From Rhodospirillales bacterium (lineage in GTDB: Bacteria; Pseudomonadota; Alphaproteobacteria; BOG-932; Roseiterribacteraceae), in assembly GCA_028291345.1 (NCBI GenBank), contig JAQGIF010000204.1:1-64000 (forward strand): DNA of 64,000 bases, given 5' to 3'. A program made the position numbers and the translations under genes. Position 1 is the first letter of the stretch. Every line of letters starts with the position of its first letter. Under the pieces are notes generated by a model, which was not told the DNA's origin, searched no databases, and worked only from the letters and a program-made list of their open reading frames with translations. Positions 45,679 through 54,332 of this stretch are shown here, one piece after another.

Positions 45679-45915
45679 ACGACGAAATACGTCTACATCC
45701 TTGAGCGCCTGGATTAGCGCATTTCTATCGGCATTAGCGGTGACTTGAATGCGCGGCTGGCAAAACATAACGCCGGGACATCCTTCACACAGCCAACTCG
45801 AAGCCTTGGGCGCCTAAAAACCTACGCCGCGTTCTCAGACGCAACCCTGGTTTTAGAGTTCAAACGGTATCCGAAGTCCGCGTCCGTCAGAGCCTTTGCC
45901 AAAAAGCGTCTGTGA
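45679..45915 (+). pseudogene. GIY-YIG nuclease-like gene with in-frame stop
   Basis: One frame reads KYVYILERLD, a TAG stop, then RISIGISGDLNARLAKHNAG, TYAAFSDATLVLEF and VRAFAKKRL before TGA. This is the layout of stand-alone GIY-YIG proteins (KxVYILxS...YIGIT.DLxxRLxxHNxG...F..xxxAxxxExxLK). The tyrosine of YIG is a serine here, and no start codon or intact frame survives. It follows the tRNA by about 110 bases. The bases 45568-45678 show no gene. An active nuclease is excluded; recent decay is inferred. Confidence 0.7.
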
Positions 45916-45919
45916 CCGA

Positions 45920-46519
45920 TCACGCCGTCGCCAGCCCCGCCGGCATCTCCGCATGCCCGACATCCAGGCTGACCCAGCCCTCGGCAGTCCAGTCCGGCGC
46001 ACGATCCTCGACCTTAACGGCATTGTGCCTCTTCAAAAGCTCCGCCGCCTTGCCCGCCATGCTCTCATCGACCCTCGCCCTCACCAGCGTGCCGCCGCGC
46101 TTCAGCCCTTCGGAATAGAGTTCGGTATCCGCACCGGACACGCCGTGGTCGGTCACCAGGCCAATGATGACACCGATAATTCCGCAGATCACCGCACCAC
46201 CGACGATCGGCATCCAAAAGGGGTGGCCGGCGATGCCGGGGATTGCAATGGGGCTGATATTGGCGAGGAAACCCAATATGCCGCCCAGCCCGATTCCGAC
46301 CTCGCCCAGAGTGACAAAGCGCGACTGCTTGGTCGAATCCTCATCGAACTGTTCGCGGGCGTAGGCAGGGTTGATCGTCAGGCCGGGATGGTCGCCGTTG
46401 GAATCGTTCGCCAGCATCGCGATCGCGTCGCCCGGAACACCCGCCTGCATGATGTCGGACACTGCCGCTCGTGCGTCGCTGAAATGGTCGTATAGGGCGA
46501 CAATAATTTTTTGTCCCAT
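45920..46519 (-). CDS. General stress protein 17M-like protein with glycine-zipper segment
   Basis: 199 residues from ATG 46519, which has GGGGAGG six bases upstream; a TTG at 46525 is less likely. The N-terminal GQKIIVALYDHFSDARAAVS and MQAGVPGDAIAML match the small 17M-type heat-induced-stress domain. Two hydrophobic glycine-rich stretches follow (GEVGIGLGGILGFLANISPI and VGGAVICGIIGVIIGLVTD). The tail repeats the domain (GGTLVRARVDESMAGKAAEL). It is probably membrane-associated and stress-induced; the molecular function is unknown. It is divergent from uvrB, leaving about 160 bases. Confidence 0.75.
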   Translation of the reverse strand: MGQKIIVALYDHFSDARAAVSDIMQAGVPGDAIAMLANDSNGDHPGLTINPAYAREQFDEDSTKQSRFVTLGEVGIGLGGILGFLANISPIAIPGIAGHPFWMPIVGGAVICGIIGVIIGLVTDHGVSGADTELYSEGLKRGGTLVRARVDESMAGKAAELLKRHNAVKVEDRAPDWTAEGWVSLDVGHAEMPAGLATA

Positions 46520-46643
46520 GGTCAACCTCCCCGTTTTTGAGTGGAGCGCAATTGATGTGGGTCACCGTTCGCGTTCATCCGCTCGGCATCGCTAACGATA
46601 ATGCCTTAACAGTATGTACTATTTAGCGACGGATCAAGGCCAA

Positions 46644-46661
46644 ACTGCGAAAAATTGTCGC
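46644..46661. promoter_or_regulatory. 18-base word shared with 52157, near-palindrome upstream of uvrB
   Basis: ACTGCGAAAAATTGTCGC contains a nearly symmetric GCGA-N7-TCGC core. The identical word occurs once more at 52157-52174. It lies in the gap before the uvrB start. It does not match the alphaproteobacterial SOS box (GTTC-N7-GTTC). Confidence 0.25.
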
Positions 46662-46679
46662 TGGTGCGCGGCGGCAAAA

Positions 46680-48842
46680 ATGCCCATATTCCGGACCATG
46701 ACAATGCCAATGCTACAGCCGATCCCCGCGCCGCCCCTTGCCGGGGGCCAATGCGCGCCCATCGTGCTGGCCTCGGACTTCGTTCCGGCCGGCGACCAGC
46801 CGGCGGCCATCGCCGAGATCACCGAGGCAGTGATGCGCGGCGAGCGCGATCAGGTGCTGCTCGGCGTCACCGGCTCGGGCAAGACTTTCACCATGGCCCA
46901 TGTCATCCAGAACACTCAGAAGCCGACTCTTATTCTGGCACCTAACAAGACCTTGGCGGCCCAGCTGTATCAGGAAATGAGGGCGCTGTTTCCGGCCAAC
47001 GCCGTCGAATATTTTGTGTCCTATTACGATTATTATCAGCCCGAGGCCTATGTGCCGCGGACCGACACGTATATCGAAAAGGAAAGCTCTATCAACGAGC
47101 AGATCGACCGGATGCGCCATTCGGCCACCCGCGCTTTGCTCGAACGCCGAGACGTCATCATCGTCGCCTCGGTGTCCTGCATCTATGGCATCGGCTCGGT
47201 CGAGACCTATTCGGCGATGACCCTGCGCTTGATGGCCGGTCAAATGGTTTCGCGCACCGACCTGCTGGCCCGGCTGGTCGAGCTGCAATATCGCCGCAAC
47301 GACATGGGCTTCGCTCGGGGCGCCTTCAGGGTGCGTGGCGACACGGTGGAACTCTTCCCCGCTCATCTGGACGATCGCGCCTGGCGCATCACCATGTTCG
47401 GCGACGAGATCGAATCGATCCATGAGTTCGACCCGCTGACGGGCGAGAAATTCGCCAACCTGGGCGAGGTCCATATCTATGCCAACAGCCACTATGTGAC
47501 GCCTAAGCCAACCCTGCAGCAGGCGGTGAAGCAGATATCGGCCGACCTCAAGATCCGGCTTGAGGAACTCTATGCCGAGGGCAAGCTGCTGGAGGCCCAG
47601 CGGCTGGAACAGCGCACCCAGTTCGACCTTGAGATGATTTCCGCCACCGGCTCATGCGCCGGCATCGAGAATTATTCGCGCTATCTCTCCGGCCGCAAAC
47701 CGGGCGAGCCGCCACCTACTCTGTTCGAATATCTGCCCAAGGACGCCCTGCTGGTGGTCGATGAAGGCCACGTCACCGTGCCCCAGATCGGCGGCATGTA
47801 TTGGGGCGACTTCAAGCGAAAAACGGTGCTGTCCGATTACGGCTTCCGCCTGCCGTCCTGTATCGACAACCGGCCGCTGAAATTCGAAGAATGGGACGCA
47901 ATGCGCCCGCAATCGGTCTTCGTCTCAGCGACCCCCGGCCCATGGGAGATGGAGCGTACTGGCGGTGCTTTCGTCGAACAGCTGGTGCGCCCGACCGGGC
48001 TCATCGACCCGCTGATCATCATCCGCCCAACCGCGACTCAGGTCGACGACGTGATGGCCGAATGCCGCGATCTGGCGGCCAAGGGCCAGCGCGTGCTGAT
48101 CACCACCTTGACCAAGCGCATGGCCGAGGCGCTGACCGAATATCTGCACGAGCACGGCGTGCGCGTGCGCTATGTCCATTCCGACGTCGACACATTGGAG
48201 CGGATCGAGATCATCCGCGACCTGCGCCTCGGCGTCTTCGACGTGCTGATCGGCATCAACCTGCTGCGTGAGGGGCTGGATATACCCGAATGCGCGCTGG
48301 TTGCCGTGCTGGACGCCGACAAGGAAGGCTTCCTGCGCAGCCGCACCTCGCTGATCCAGACGATTGGTAGAGCAGCGCGCAACATCGACGGCCGCGCCAT
48401 CCTCTATGCCGACAGCATCACCGCAAGTATGAAGGCGGCCATCGACGAGACCGAACGCCGGCGCGAGAAACAGCAGATCTACAACGCCGCCCACGGCATC
48501 ACGCCTGAAAGCGTGCGCAAGGACATCGCCGACATCCTCAACAGTGTCTATGAACGCGCCGACCGAGTAACGGTGGCCGTTGGCGCTGACGGCGGCCATC
48601 TTGTCGGCCATAATCTGAAGGCCCACATCGCCGATTTGGAAAAGCGCATGCGCGCCGCCGCCGCCGACCTGGAATTCGAGGAAGCCGCGCGCCTGCGTGA
48701 CGAAATCAAACGCCTTGAAGCTTCCGAACTGGACATTGCCGGAAACCCCGCGCCGGTGGGCATCAGCAACCGCCGCGATTTACCGCTGGCGGACCGGATC
48801 GCTCAGCAGCCGAAGAAGCAGTGGCGCGGAAAGCGCCGCTGA
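46680..48842 (+). CDS. uvrB: Excinuclease ABC subunit B
   Basis: 720 residues from ATG 46680 (GGCGG upstream); an open frame back to 46614 and another ATG at 46698 leave the start uncertain. [18 protein letters not shown] is Walker [20 protein letters not shown] and [20 protein letters not shown] the damage-probing beta-hairpin, [20 protein letters not shown] and [12 protein letters not shown] helicase motifs. The C-terminal [20 protein letters not shown] is the UVR motif that binds UvrC. It verifies lesions in nucleotide-excision repair. uvrC lies 6.7 kb downstream. Confidence 0.97.
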   Translation: MPIFRTMTMPMLQPIPAPPLAGGQCAPIVLASDFVPAGDQPAAIAEITEAVMRGERDQVLLGVTGSGKTFTMAHVIQNTQKPTLILAPNKTLAAQLYQEMRALFPANAVEYFVSYYDYYQPEAYVPRTDTYIEKESSINEQIDRMRHSATRALLERRDVIIVASVSCIYGIGSVETYSAMTLRLMAGQMVSRTDLLARLVELQYRRNDMGFARGAFRVRGDTVELFPAHLDDRAWRITMFGDEIESIHEFDPLTGEKFANLGEVHIYANSHYVTPKPTLQQAVKQISADLKIRLEELYAEGKLLEAQRLEQRTQFDLEMISATGSCAGIENYSRYLSGRKPGEPPPTLFEYLPKDALLVVDEGHVTVPQIGGMYWGDFKRKTVLSDYGFRLPSCIDNRPLKFEEWDAMRPQSVFVSATPGPWEMERTGGAFVEQLVRPTGLIDPLIIIRPTATQVDDVMAECRDLAAKGQRVLITTLTKRMAEALTEYLHEHGVRVRYVHSDVDTLERIEIIRDLRLGVFDVLIGINLLREGLDIPECALVAVLDADKEGFLRSRTSLIQTIGRAARNIDGRAILYADSITASMKAAIDETERRREKQQIYNAAHGITPESVRKDIADILNSVYERADRVTVAVGADGGHLVGHNLKAHIADLEKRMRAAAADLEFEEAARLRDEIKRLEASELDIAGNPAPVGISNRRDLPLADRIAQQPKKQWRGKRR

Positions 48843-48853
48843 TATTGGGATTT

Positions 48854-48884
48854 GTAGGATGGGTTAGCGAAACCTAACCCATCG
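48854..48884. repeat. Hairpin repeat, GATGGGTTAGCG family, copy 3
   Basis: GATGGGTTAG-CGAAAC-CTAACCCATC forms a ten-base stem 15 bases after uvrB. It is a short copy of the family seen at 30991 and 45370 and may serve as the uvrB terminator. Confidence 0.75.
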
Positions 48885-48929
48885 GCTCGCTCTACACGCC
48901 CAAAGGTTCAGAGTCGTTTAGCATCCAGG

Positions 48930-49142
48930 TTAGCGGCGCGCGATCTCGAAATACTCCCCCCTTTTATTACAGGGGCCGCTGACAGGGGCCAGGAAGGTCA
49001 CGAGGTAAGTGCCGTGTGGCTCGTGGTGAATTGTCTGGCTCAGAAAATTTCCTGTAGCGATTCGCTGCGTAAATGCCCGCAAAGGATTGTGCATTGGTCG
49101 TGTAGCAGTCGAAAGAGCCGCCGATGATGGCGAAATCCTCAT
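48930..49142 (-). pseudogene. Possible degraded hypothetical gene
   Basis: Two minus-strand frames look protein-like but do not join: EDFAIIGGSFDCYTTNAQSF in one, and IHHEPHGTYLVTFLAPVSGP with CNKRGEYFEIARR before a stop in the next. A one-base shift links them. The family is not recognised and the upstream part is absent. The remaining 48885-48929 and 49143-49246 hold nothing recognisable. Confidence 0.25.
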
Positions 49143-49246
49143 TCTGGACTTAGATTTTGATCCGGCGTCGGCTGGGTGGAAGCGATAAAGTGAACTTTGC
49201 GCAAGGAATTCCGAGGATACCCATTACTTTTACAAGTACGTAACGC

Positions 49247-50542
49247 CTAGGCATTTCCGCTCCGCGCTCTTACAGCTGCGATCAACTCCAGGTCGATATA
49301 CCCATCCGGCGGCAGGCCGTTGACCTTTTGAAACGCCCTTACCGCTTGGCGCGTCGCGGCCCCGGCGACGCCGTCGGGCGTGCCGGGCAACAGGCCGAGC
49401 GCGGAGAGGCCTTGCTGCAGAACCATGATGTCGTCGCGCCTGAGCGGTTCGCCGGGTCGATGTTGCGCTCTCAGCGGCAAACCACCGCCGAGCCGCTCGG
49501 CGAGGTAGCCGACCGCGATGGCATAGAAGGCCGAGCGATTATATTTCAGGATAGTCCGGTAGTTACCATAGACGAGGAACGCCGGCCCGCTGATGCCGGC
49601 CGGCAGGATCAGCGCCGCCGAGCCGTCATTGTTGAGCAAGGCACCGCCATCCGCATGCCTGACACCCAGCGCGCTCCACTGCGCGAGGCTTTTCACCGTC
49701 TCGGTCGCATCTGTGTCGAGGCTGGCGAGCGATGCATCGAAATGCGGCGGTAGGCGGACTTCGCTGGCCCAGCCGCGCGACCCATCCCAGCCTAGCGTTT
49801 TCAGATAATTCGCCACGGAGCCAAGGGCATCGGGCACGCTGGTCCAGATATCCTTGCGGCCGTCGCGATCCTGATCCACCGCGTATTTTAAAAAGGCCGA
49901 CGGCATGAACTGCGTCTGGCCCATCGCGCCGGCCCATGACCCCGTCATATGGACGTTGTCGATATCCCGATGATCGAGAATCGTGAGCGCGTCGAACATC
50001 TCGCCCCGGAAATAGGGGCCGCGCCGGCCGTCGTACGCCAGGGTCGCCAGCGAGCGGACAACGGAAAAGTCGCCGGTATTGTGCCCGAAATCCGTTTCCA
50101 CCCCCCAGAACGCGAGTAGATAGCGCCCGGGCACGGCATAAGTCCTTTCCAGGCTGGCCAGCAGCTCGGCATTTTGCTGCATCAAGGCGCGCCCTTTGTT
50201 GATGCGCGCTTCGCTGACCGCCCCGTCCAGATAGCGCCAGAAGGTCTGGCTGAATTCCGGCTGGCGGCCATCGAGTTCAACGACGCGCGGATTGAGAGTC
50301 AGGTCGTCCAAGGCGTGGGCCACCGTCGCCTGGCTGATGCCTCGCTGCCGCGCCTCCTTGCGCGCGGCGTCGAGCCAAACTGGAAACGCGACCTCGGGTT
50401 GCGTTTCGGCAGGGCGCGTCTGTGCTGAGTTTGTCGCTGTCGGCGCGCCCGCCTGCTGGGGTGTCTGGCAGGCCGCGATAACCATCAAGGGCACGGAAGC
50501 TAATACAGCCCAGGCCCTGCGCTGTGTAAGGCTCGATATCAT
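49247..50542 (-). CDS. Lytic murein transglycosylase, MltB family, lipoprotein
   Basis: 431 residues. The N-terminus has a lipoprotein signal (LASVPLMVIAACQTP with Cys in the lipobox). The catalytic domain contains LLAFWGVETDFGHNTGDFSV with the active-site glutamate and AGAMGQTQFMPSAFLKYAV. A peptidoglycan-binding domain follows (LQQGLSALGLLPGTPDGVAG, then TRQAVRAFQKVNGLPPDGYI). It cleaves glycan strands, forming 1,6-anhydromuramic acid ends, while anchored in the outer membrane. The gene stands alone. The ATG at 50542 is the natural start. Confidence 0.93.
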   Translation of the reverse strand: MISSLTQRRAWAVLASVPLMVIAACQTPQQAGAPTATNSAQTRPAETQPEVAFPVWLDAARKEARQRGISQATVAHALDDLTLNPRVVELDGRQPEFSQTFWRYLDGAVSEARINKGRALMQQNAELLASLERTYAVPGRYLLAFWGVETDFGHNTGDFSVVRSLATLAYDGRRGPYFRGEMFDALTILDHRDIDNVHMTGSWAGAMGQTQFMPSAFLKYAVDQDRDGRKDIWTSVPDALGSVANYLKTLGWDGSRGWASEVRLPPHFDASLASLDTDATETVKSLAQWSALGVRHADGGALLNNDGSAALILPAGISGPAFLVYGNYRTILKYNRSAFYAIAVGYLAERLGGGLPLRAQHRPGEPLRRDDIMVLQQGLSALGLLPGTPDGVAGAATRQAVRAFQKVNGLPPDGYIDLELIAAVRARSGNA

Positions 50543-50639
50543 ATGCGCTATTCTCTGGTGGGAATGGGACGTGGCGATGTCAGCGATGCGTCTGATAGCC
50601 GGAACCGCCGCGCGGATGATCTCACATCCAATTTAGAAC

Positions 50640-50750
50640 GGCTTGGGTTGGACGGATCAGCGTGATCCGGCTTTCCCGGCGCCGGAATTGGGTGCAGTTT
50701 TCGATATGACAGCCCGCCCAAGCCCCTCTGGTAGGGGCCGTTTTCCTTTG
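50640..50750 (+). ncRNA. Candidate structured small RNA ending in a terminator
   Basis: A 473-base gap between the transglycosylase and the next gene holds a set of paired elements: GGCTTGGG (50640) complementary to CCCAAGCC (50717), a hairpin GGATCA-GCG-TGATCC (50654-50668), an imperfect hairpin at 50673-50687, and a terminator (50722-50748). No protein-like frame is seen on the plus strand here. A stand-alone small RNA, or a leader whose long stem competes with the terminator, would explain the layout. No promoter is obvious and I do not recognise the family. Confidence 0.35.
50722..50750 (+). terminator. Rho-independent terminator without an upstream gene
   Basis: GCCCCT-CTGGT-AGGGGC followed by CGTTTTCCTTT is a textbook terminator on the plus strand. 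No plus-strand gene ends here; the nearest upstream gene reads the other way, so a short transcript in the 50.6-50.75 kb region is implied. Confidence 0.6.
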
Positions 50751-51015
50751 GATTAGAAGTGAATCGAACAACGCGGATGGGCCATTTCAAAGCAATTTCC
50801 TTTAGCAGCTAAAAATGATCGGCCGCCGGCAAGTCGCTCGGGCGGTCTTATGAACTGCGAGAATCATGTTCGTTCTATCACGCTAGGAATCGGCAATACT
50901 CAAGAACTTTGATGGAACATTCCGCGAGATTATGCCGTTAGCGGAAAACCAACATCTAAACGCCGCTACCACAAGTTTTCCGTGAACTTTTTCGCCGCTT
51001 TGGCAATTACTCCAT

Positions 51016-51201
51016 ATGGCGCGCGGAAAATGGAAAGATAAATTCAATACGGCAGCGGCCTGTCGGGCGCGGGCGGTGGCGTTCCGCGCGTTGGCCGCGC
51101 GGTTGGAACGTTCTGATATCCAGGCCAGTACGCTACGCATCGCGGAAAAGTGGGACAAGCGAGCCAACGCGTATGACGAGCAGTCTACCCTCGAGCGCTA
51201 G
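51016..51201 (+). CDS. Small basic hypothetical protein
   Basis: 61 residues (MARGKWKDKFNTAAACRARA, VAFRALAARLERSDIQASTL, RIAEKWDKRANAYDEQST), probably one or two amphipathic helices, rich in Arg, Ala and Lys. No family is recognised. The regular helical pattern suggests a real product, but no ribosome site is visible before ATG 51016, so confidence is moderate. It reads away from the transglycosylase gene and converges with the following minus-strand gene. Confidence 0.45.
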   Translation: MARGKWKDKFNTAAACRARAVAFRALAARLERSDIQASTLRIAEKWDKRANAYDEQSTLER

Positions 51202-51217
51202 AAACTTTGATTAACGG

Positions 51218-51958
51218 TTAGGTCCTCGCCCTCAAATGCACGCTCGGGTGCCGAACGAGGGTTTCCAGCGCCGTCGCGATGGCGTCGGCTTCTTTGTCCT
51301 CGATGGTTGCGTTCGTCGGCCAGGCCAGGTCGTTGCCTGGCAGCGGCCAAAGCCGGACAATCGGGTCCTCGAACATGATGAAGTTGTTCAGGTTAATATT
51401 TTCCGCTCGGCAAATCACCGTATAGGCGAACAGTTCGCCGATACCGAACGCGACTGTCTGCGCGTTTTTGCATCCGCCCTCGGGAGCAGGCTCTGCGGCC
51501 GAGCTTAGCAGCGCAGAGGGTTTCGCATAAGCGTTGCGCCATTTCGTCGAAAGGCAGCGTGTGATCCAGATGGTCACATAAGGGGGGATCGTTCCCTCAA
51601 GCCTGAAGGCGCTTCGGTCGTGCTGTGGAATGACCGCCTCGTCGGTCTGGCCCTGTTCGCCGGCCATCACCTTCAGCATGATCCATTGGGCAAGGGCTGT
51701 TTGCGTGTCGGGCGTCAGGGTCGTGGACTCTCCCAGAATAAGGGGCGTCGCGGCTTTTTCGGCTTTTGCTTCGATAGCCCCCATCCATTCGCCGTGACAT
51801 TTTTTGCAGACCAGCGGGGGATAAGCGATTTCCCCGCTCTTAATCTTCGCGGCGCGTAAGGTCCAGTCACGCCAGAAAAGTCCTTTGCCCATGCCCGCGC
51901 GTCCGCAAAAAATGCAGACTGCCGTTGCCGGTGGATTTCGCCGCGGCCCGTCACTCAT
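51218..51958 (-). CDS. Zinc-ribbon protein related to HNH-type nucleases, function unknown
   Basis: 246 residues. Two cysteine pairs, AVCIFCGRAG near residue 14 and PLVCKKCHGEWMGAIE near residue 50, flank a short loop, and LILGESTTLTPDTQTALAQW followed by IMLKVMAGE comes next. This layout matches a family with a treble-clef HNH-like core (CxxCG...EHIxPxW...CxxCNxGWM..LE), in which the glutamate-histidine pair would sit between the cysteine pairs. Here that place reads MGKGLFWRDWTLRAA, so the catalytic histidine appears lost. The role is unknown; such genes are often in accessory regions. It is convergent with the small gene upstream. Confidence 0.6.
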   Translation of the reverse strand: MSDGPRRNPPATAVCIFCGRAGMGKGLFWRDWTLRAAKIKSGEIAYPPLVCKKCHGEWMGAIEAKAEKAATPLILGESTTLTPDTQTALAQWIMLKVMAGEQGQTDEAVIPQHDRSAFRLEGTIPPYVTIWITRCLSTKWRNAYAKPSALLSSAAEPAPEGGCKNAQTVAFGIGELFAYTVICRAENINLNNFIMFEDPIVRLWPLPGNDLAWPTNATIEDKEADAIATALETLVRHPSVHLRART

Positions 51959-52156
51959 ATGGTGAAACCCCCAAGAAAAGCATGCCGAAAGGTCAGAAAG
52001 TCGTTGCGGACCACATCTCTCGAAACCTCCCCGCTGGACGGGAGAGGTGAGTGGAACATCATTCCAAATAACGATTATTATAGAAATTTACCATAAATTT
52101 GCCATAACGCATTGGCAATATCGGTTCAGATGGATCGTGCCCAATCGTTCGCCGCG

Positions 52157-52174
52157 ACTGCGAAAAATTGTCGC
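52157..52174. promoter_or_regulatory. Second copy of the 18-base GCGA-N7-TCGC word
   Basis: Identical to 46644-46661. It lies in the 306-base gap between the zinc-ribbon gene start (51958) and the end of the SMP-30 gene. The gap also has an AT-rich pocket (about 52060-52115) but no gene. Confidence 0.25.
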
Positions 52175-52264
52175 CGCCGCCTGACCCGCATCGTTGCGCC
52201 CTGACGGTTCGCTTTGCTTCTATGATTCCTGCATCGCGTGTTCGAATTCGATGGGCGCGAGGCG

Positions 52265-53143
52265 CTAAATTGTCTCGCTCCCCGGTACCGCCACGGTCAT
52301 CGCCTCGATCCGCCCCTCGGAATTCACTTGCGCATCCCGCGTCCGGTCGAACCCGATGAAGGCCAGATTGTCGATCAGCGACATGCCGACGGTGGCCACG
52401 AACAGCGTCCTGCCGTCCGCTCCGCCTAGCGAGCAGGCAAGCGCCATGCGGCCGGGGAATTCGATGACCTCTATCAGCGACCCGTCCGGCGCGATATGCA
52501 GCAATCCGTGACCGCCGCCGCCCGCCCAGATCCCGCCGTCGCGGTCCAGGCAGGTGCCGTCCATGTGCAGGCCGGGCAGGTCGGCGAAGATGCCGCGATC
52601 GTGCAGCGTGCCGTCGGCGTGTATGGCAAAGCTCGTCAGGCGGCCGGCCGCCGTCTCGGCAATGATCAGTGTTTTTCCGTCCGGGGTTATCACCGTCCCG
52701 TTCGGGCTCACCATGTCGTCCGCCATCACGCTGACGCTGCCATCCGTGTCAACCAACAGCAGGCTGTCGCTTTTCGACGCCGGGCCGCCGCCATTGCGGC
52801 TGCCCACATAGGCCCGGCCTTTGTTGTCTACCACCATGTCGTTGATGAATTGGTGGCTGAACGCTAATAAGTCGGCGTGAACGCGCTGCGTACCGTCGGG
52901 CGCCACCGCGATCAGCCGCCGGTCGAGCATCGAGACCGCTAGCAGGCTGCCGTCGGGCATGAAACCTAGCCCGGACACGCGATCGTCGATCCGCGCGACG
53001 ACCTCCTTGCCCTCCGGTCCCAGCCGGTAGACCGTATGTCCATGAATATCCGAGAAATAGAGTGCGCCGTCCCGCCAGCGCGGGCTTTCCGGGAAGGATA
53101 TCCCATCCGCGACGACGCGGGCCGATGAGGGAATGCTGCTCAT
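52265..53143 (-). CDS. SMP-30/gluconolactonase/LRE family protein
   Basis: 292 residues, six-bladed propeller. FPESPRWRDGALYFSDIHGH is the first metal-binding Glu strand, FINDMVVDNKGRAYVGSRNG the Asn/Asp metal ligands, MVSPNGTVITPDGKTLIIAE the family signature and HMDGTCLDRDGGIWAGG the last. It hydrolyses a lactone, perhaps gluconolactone-like, or a related ring ester. The start ATG 53143 has GAGG five bases upstream. No sugar or aromatic genes are beside it, so the substrate is open. Confidence 0.9.
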   Translation of the reverse strand: MSSIPSSARVVADGISFPESPRWRDGALYFSDIHGHTVYRLGPEGKEVVARIDDRVSGLGFMPDGSLLAVSMLDRRLIAVAPDGTQRVHADLLAFSHQFINDMVVDNKGRAYVGSRNGGGPASKSDSLLLVDTDGSVSVMADDMVSPNGTVITPDGKTLIIAETAAGRLTSFAIHADGTLHDRGIFADLPGLHMDGTCLDRDGGIWAGGGGHGLLHIAPDGSLIEVIEFPGRMALACSLGGADGRTLFVATVGMSLIDNLAFIGFDRTRDAQVNSEGRIEAMTVAVPGSETI

Positions 53144-53459
53144 GATACCTCGCTAGTTTCATCGCCATAATAGCCGAATCGGAAAATTCCGAACGGGATT
53201 TTGAAAGATAATCCGAAGGGGAAGAGCGCAGCGCCTTCCGCCGCCGCGCACGGCGCCGCTTGGGCGACCCTGGGCGACTTTCACCCGCAATTGTGAATTC
53301 TACTTGACATTGTGTCCGGTAATATTCTCTTCCCGTTCAGGGACACACCGCGTCAGCCACCCCCATAGCGACGGCTTTCGACGCGCTTTACGCCCGGGCT
53401 GCGGCCCGACGGCAAAGCTGCGCCCGATGCCGCGCAGCGGGCGGCGCGGCGGGGACGGC

Positions 53460-54094
53460 GCATCTTGAGGCTGGAGGCCGTGGGCGAACGCTGCGGCGGC
53501 GGTGACGCGGCTGAATGACGGCACCGCCTGCACCCTCCCCGATGACGAGCAGGAGGCGTTTGAGCGGGCCAAGGATCCCTATCTCGCCATGGGCCGCCTG
53601 TCGCTGGCGGTGGAACGCCTCGCCACAGGGGGAGACAGCGTCGACGAGGAGGATGAAACCCGGGCTGGCCGATAGGCCGCCCAATGTGCCGCCGAGCAGG
53701 CGGCGGGGGACAAGGCGGTGGCGCGAGCCCGGGACCGGCGCAAGAGTCAGCCGCTGGCCGACAAGAAACAGCGCGTCCGCCGCGCCGTCGGGCTCGCCCA
53801 CCGCGCGGTCCTCTTCGAGCTCACCTGCTGGGAGCGGGATGATGCGCTGAACGACTGATGGCGGACTTCGCCGAATATGGCGACTGGAGCGGCGACCCGC
53901 TCGATACGGTCGCCAGCTTCTGCGCCGAGCTCGCCGCCGATCCCGACGCGGCCCCGGCCGCGCGGAAACAGGCCTGTCGCAACTGGCCCAATGTGACTGG
54001 ATCGCCAGATGCGACGCGGCCAACCCGGCCAGGTCCAACGAGGCTCCGTCCGAACCTCCCGCCCAAGACCCAGGGACCGCCCACCGAGACCTGA
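53460..54094 (+). pseudogene. Degraded sphingomonad-type hypothetical gene
   Basis: The 53144-54332 gap has no intact gene, but one plus-strand frame from about 53480 reads WANAAAAVTRLNDGTACTLP, then FERAKDPYLAMGRLSLAVER, a TAG stop, DRRKSQPLADKKQRVRRAVG, ERDDALND and a stop. After a one-base shift MADFAEYGDWSGDPLDTVAS and FCAELAADPD follow to 54094. The DKKxxVRRAV...DAL.DL.....Y.D..DxPxxxxVA..C..L layout is one I associate with hypothetical proteins near mobile regions of sphingomonads. At least one nonsense and one frameshift mutation are present. The flanks (53144-53459, 54095-54332) hold nothing recognisable. Confidence 0.5.
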
Positions 54095-54332
54095 CGGTTT
54101 TCTTAAGGGCTCTCTCTCCACTTCAGTTTTGCGTCGGGTGTCGCGGCTTTCCTCACGAAATGGCGAGGCCGGCGCGTGTCCGCGTTGAAGGGGGCCCGTG
54201 CATCGGACCTTGTCGTTTGGCTTCGCACGCCACCGGCGGCGCTACCAACGGCCATCGCATAAAGAAGAAGCCAATGAACCTATTCGCCGAACACCCGCTT
54301 GCGGCCCGCCGTAACAGCACTAAACTTGAATC

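Noticed and set aside
46560-46680. SOS box before uvrB
   Set aside because: GTTCGCGTTC has two bases between the GTTC halves, but the alphaproteobacterial LexA site needs seven.
50548-50790. 80-residue minus-strand frame upstream of the transglycosylase
   Set aside because: No ribosome site and low protein likeness; it overlaps a clear plus-strand terminator and hairpins.
53294-53340. TTGACA and TAATAT near 53.3 kb as a promoter
   Set aside because: The spacer between the two hexamers is only ten bases, too short for a sigma-70 promoter.
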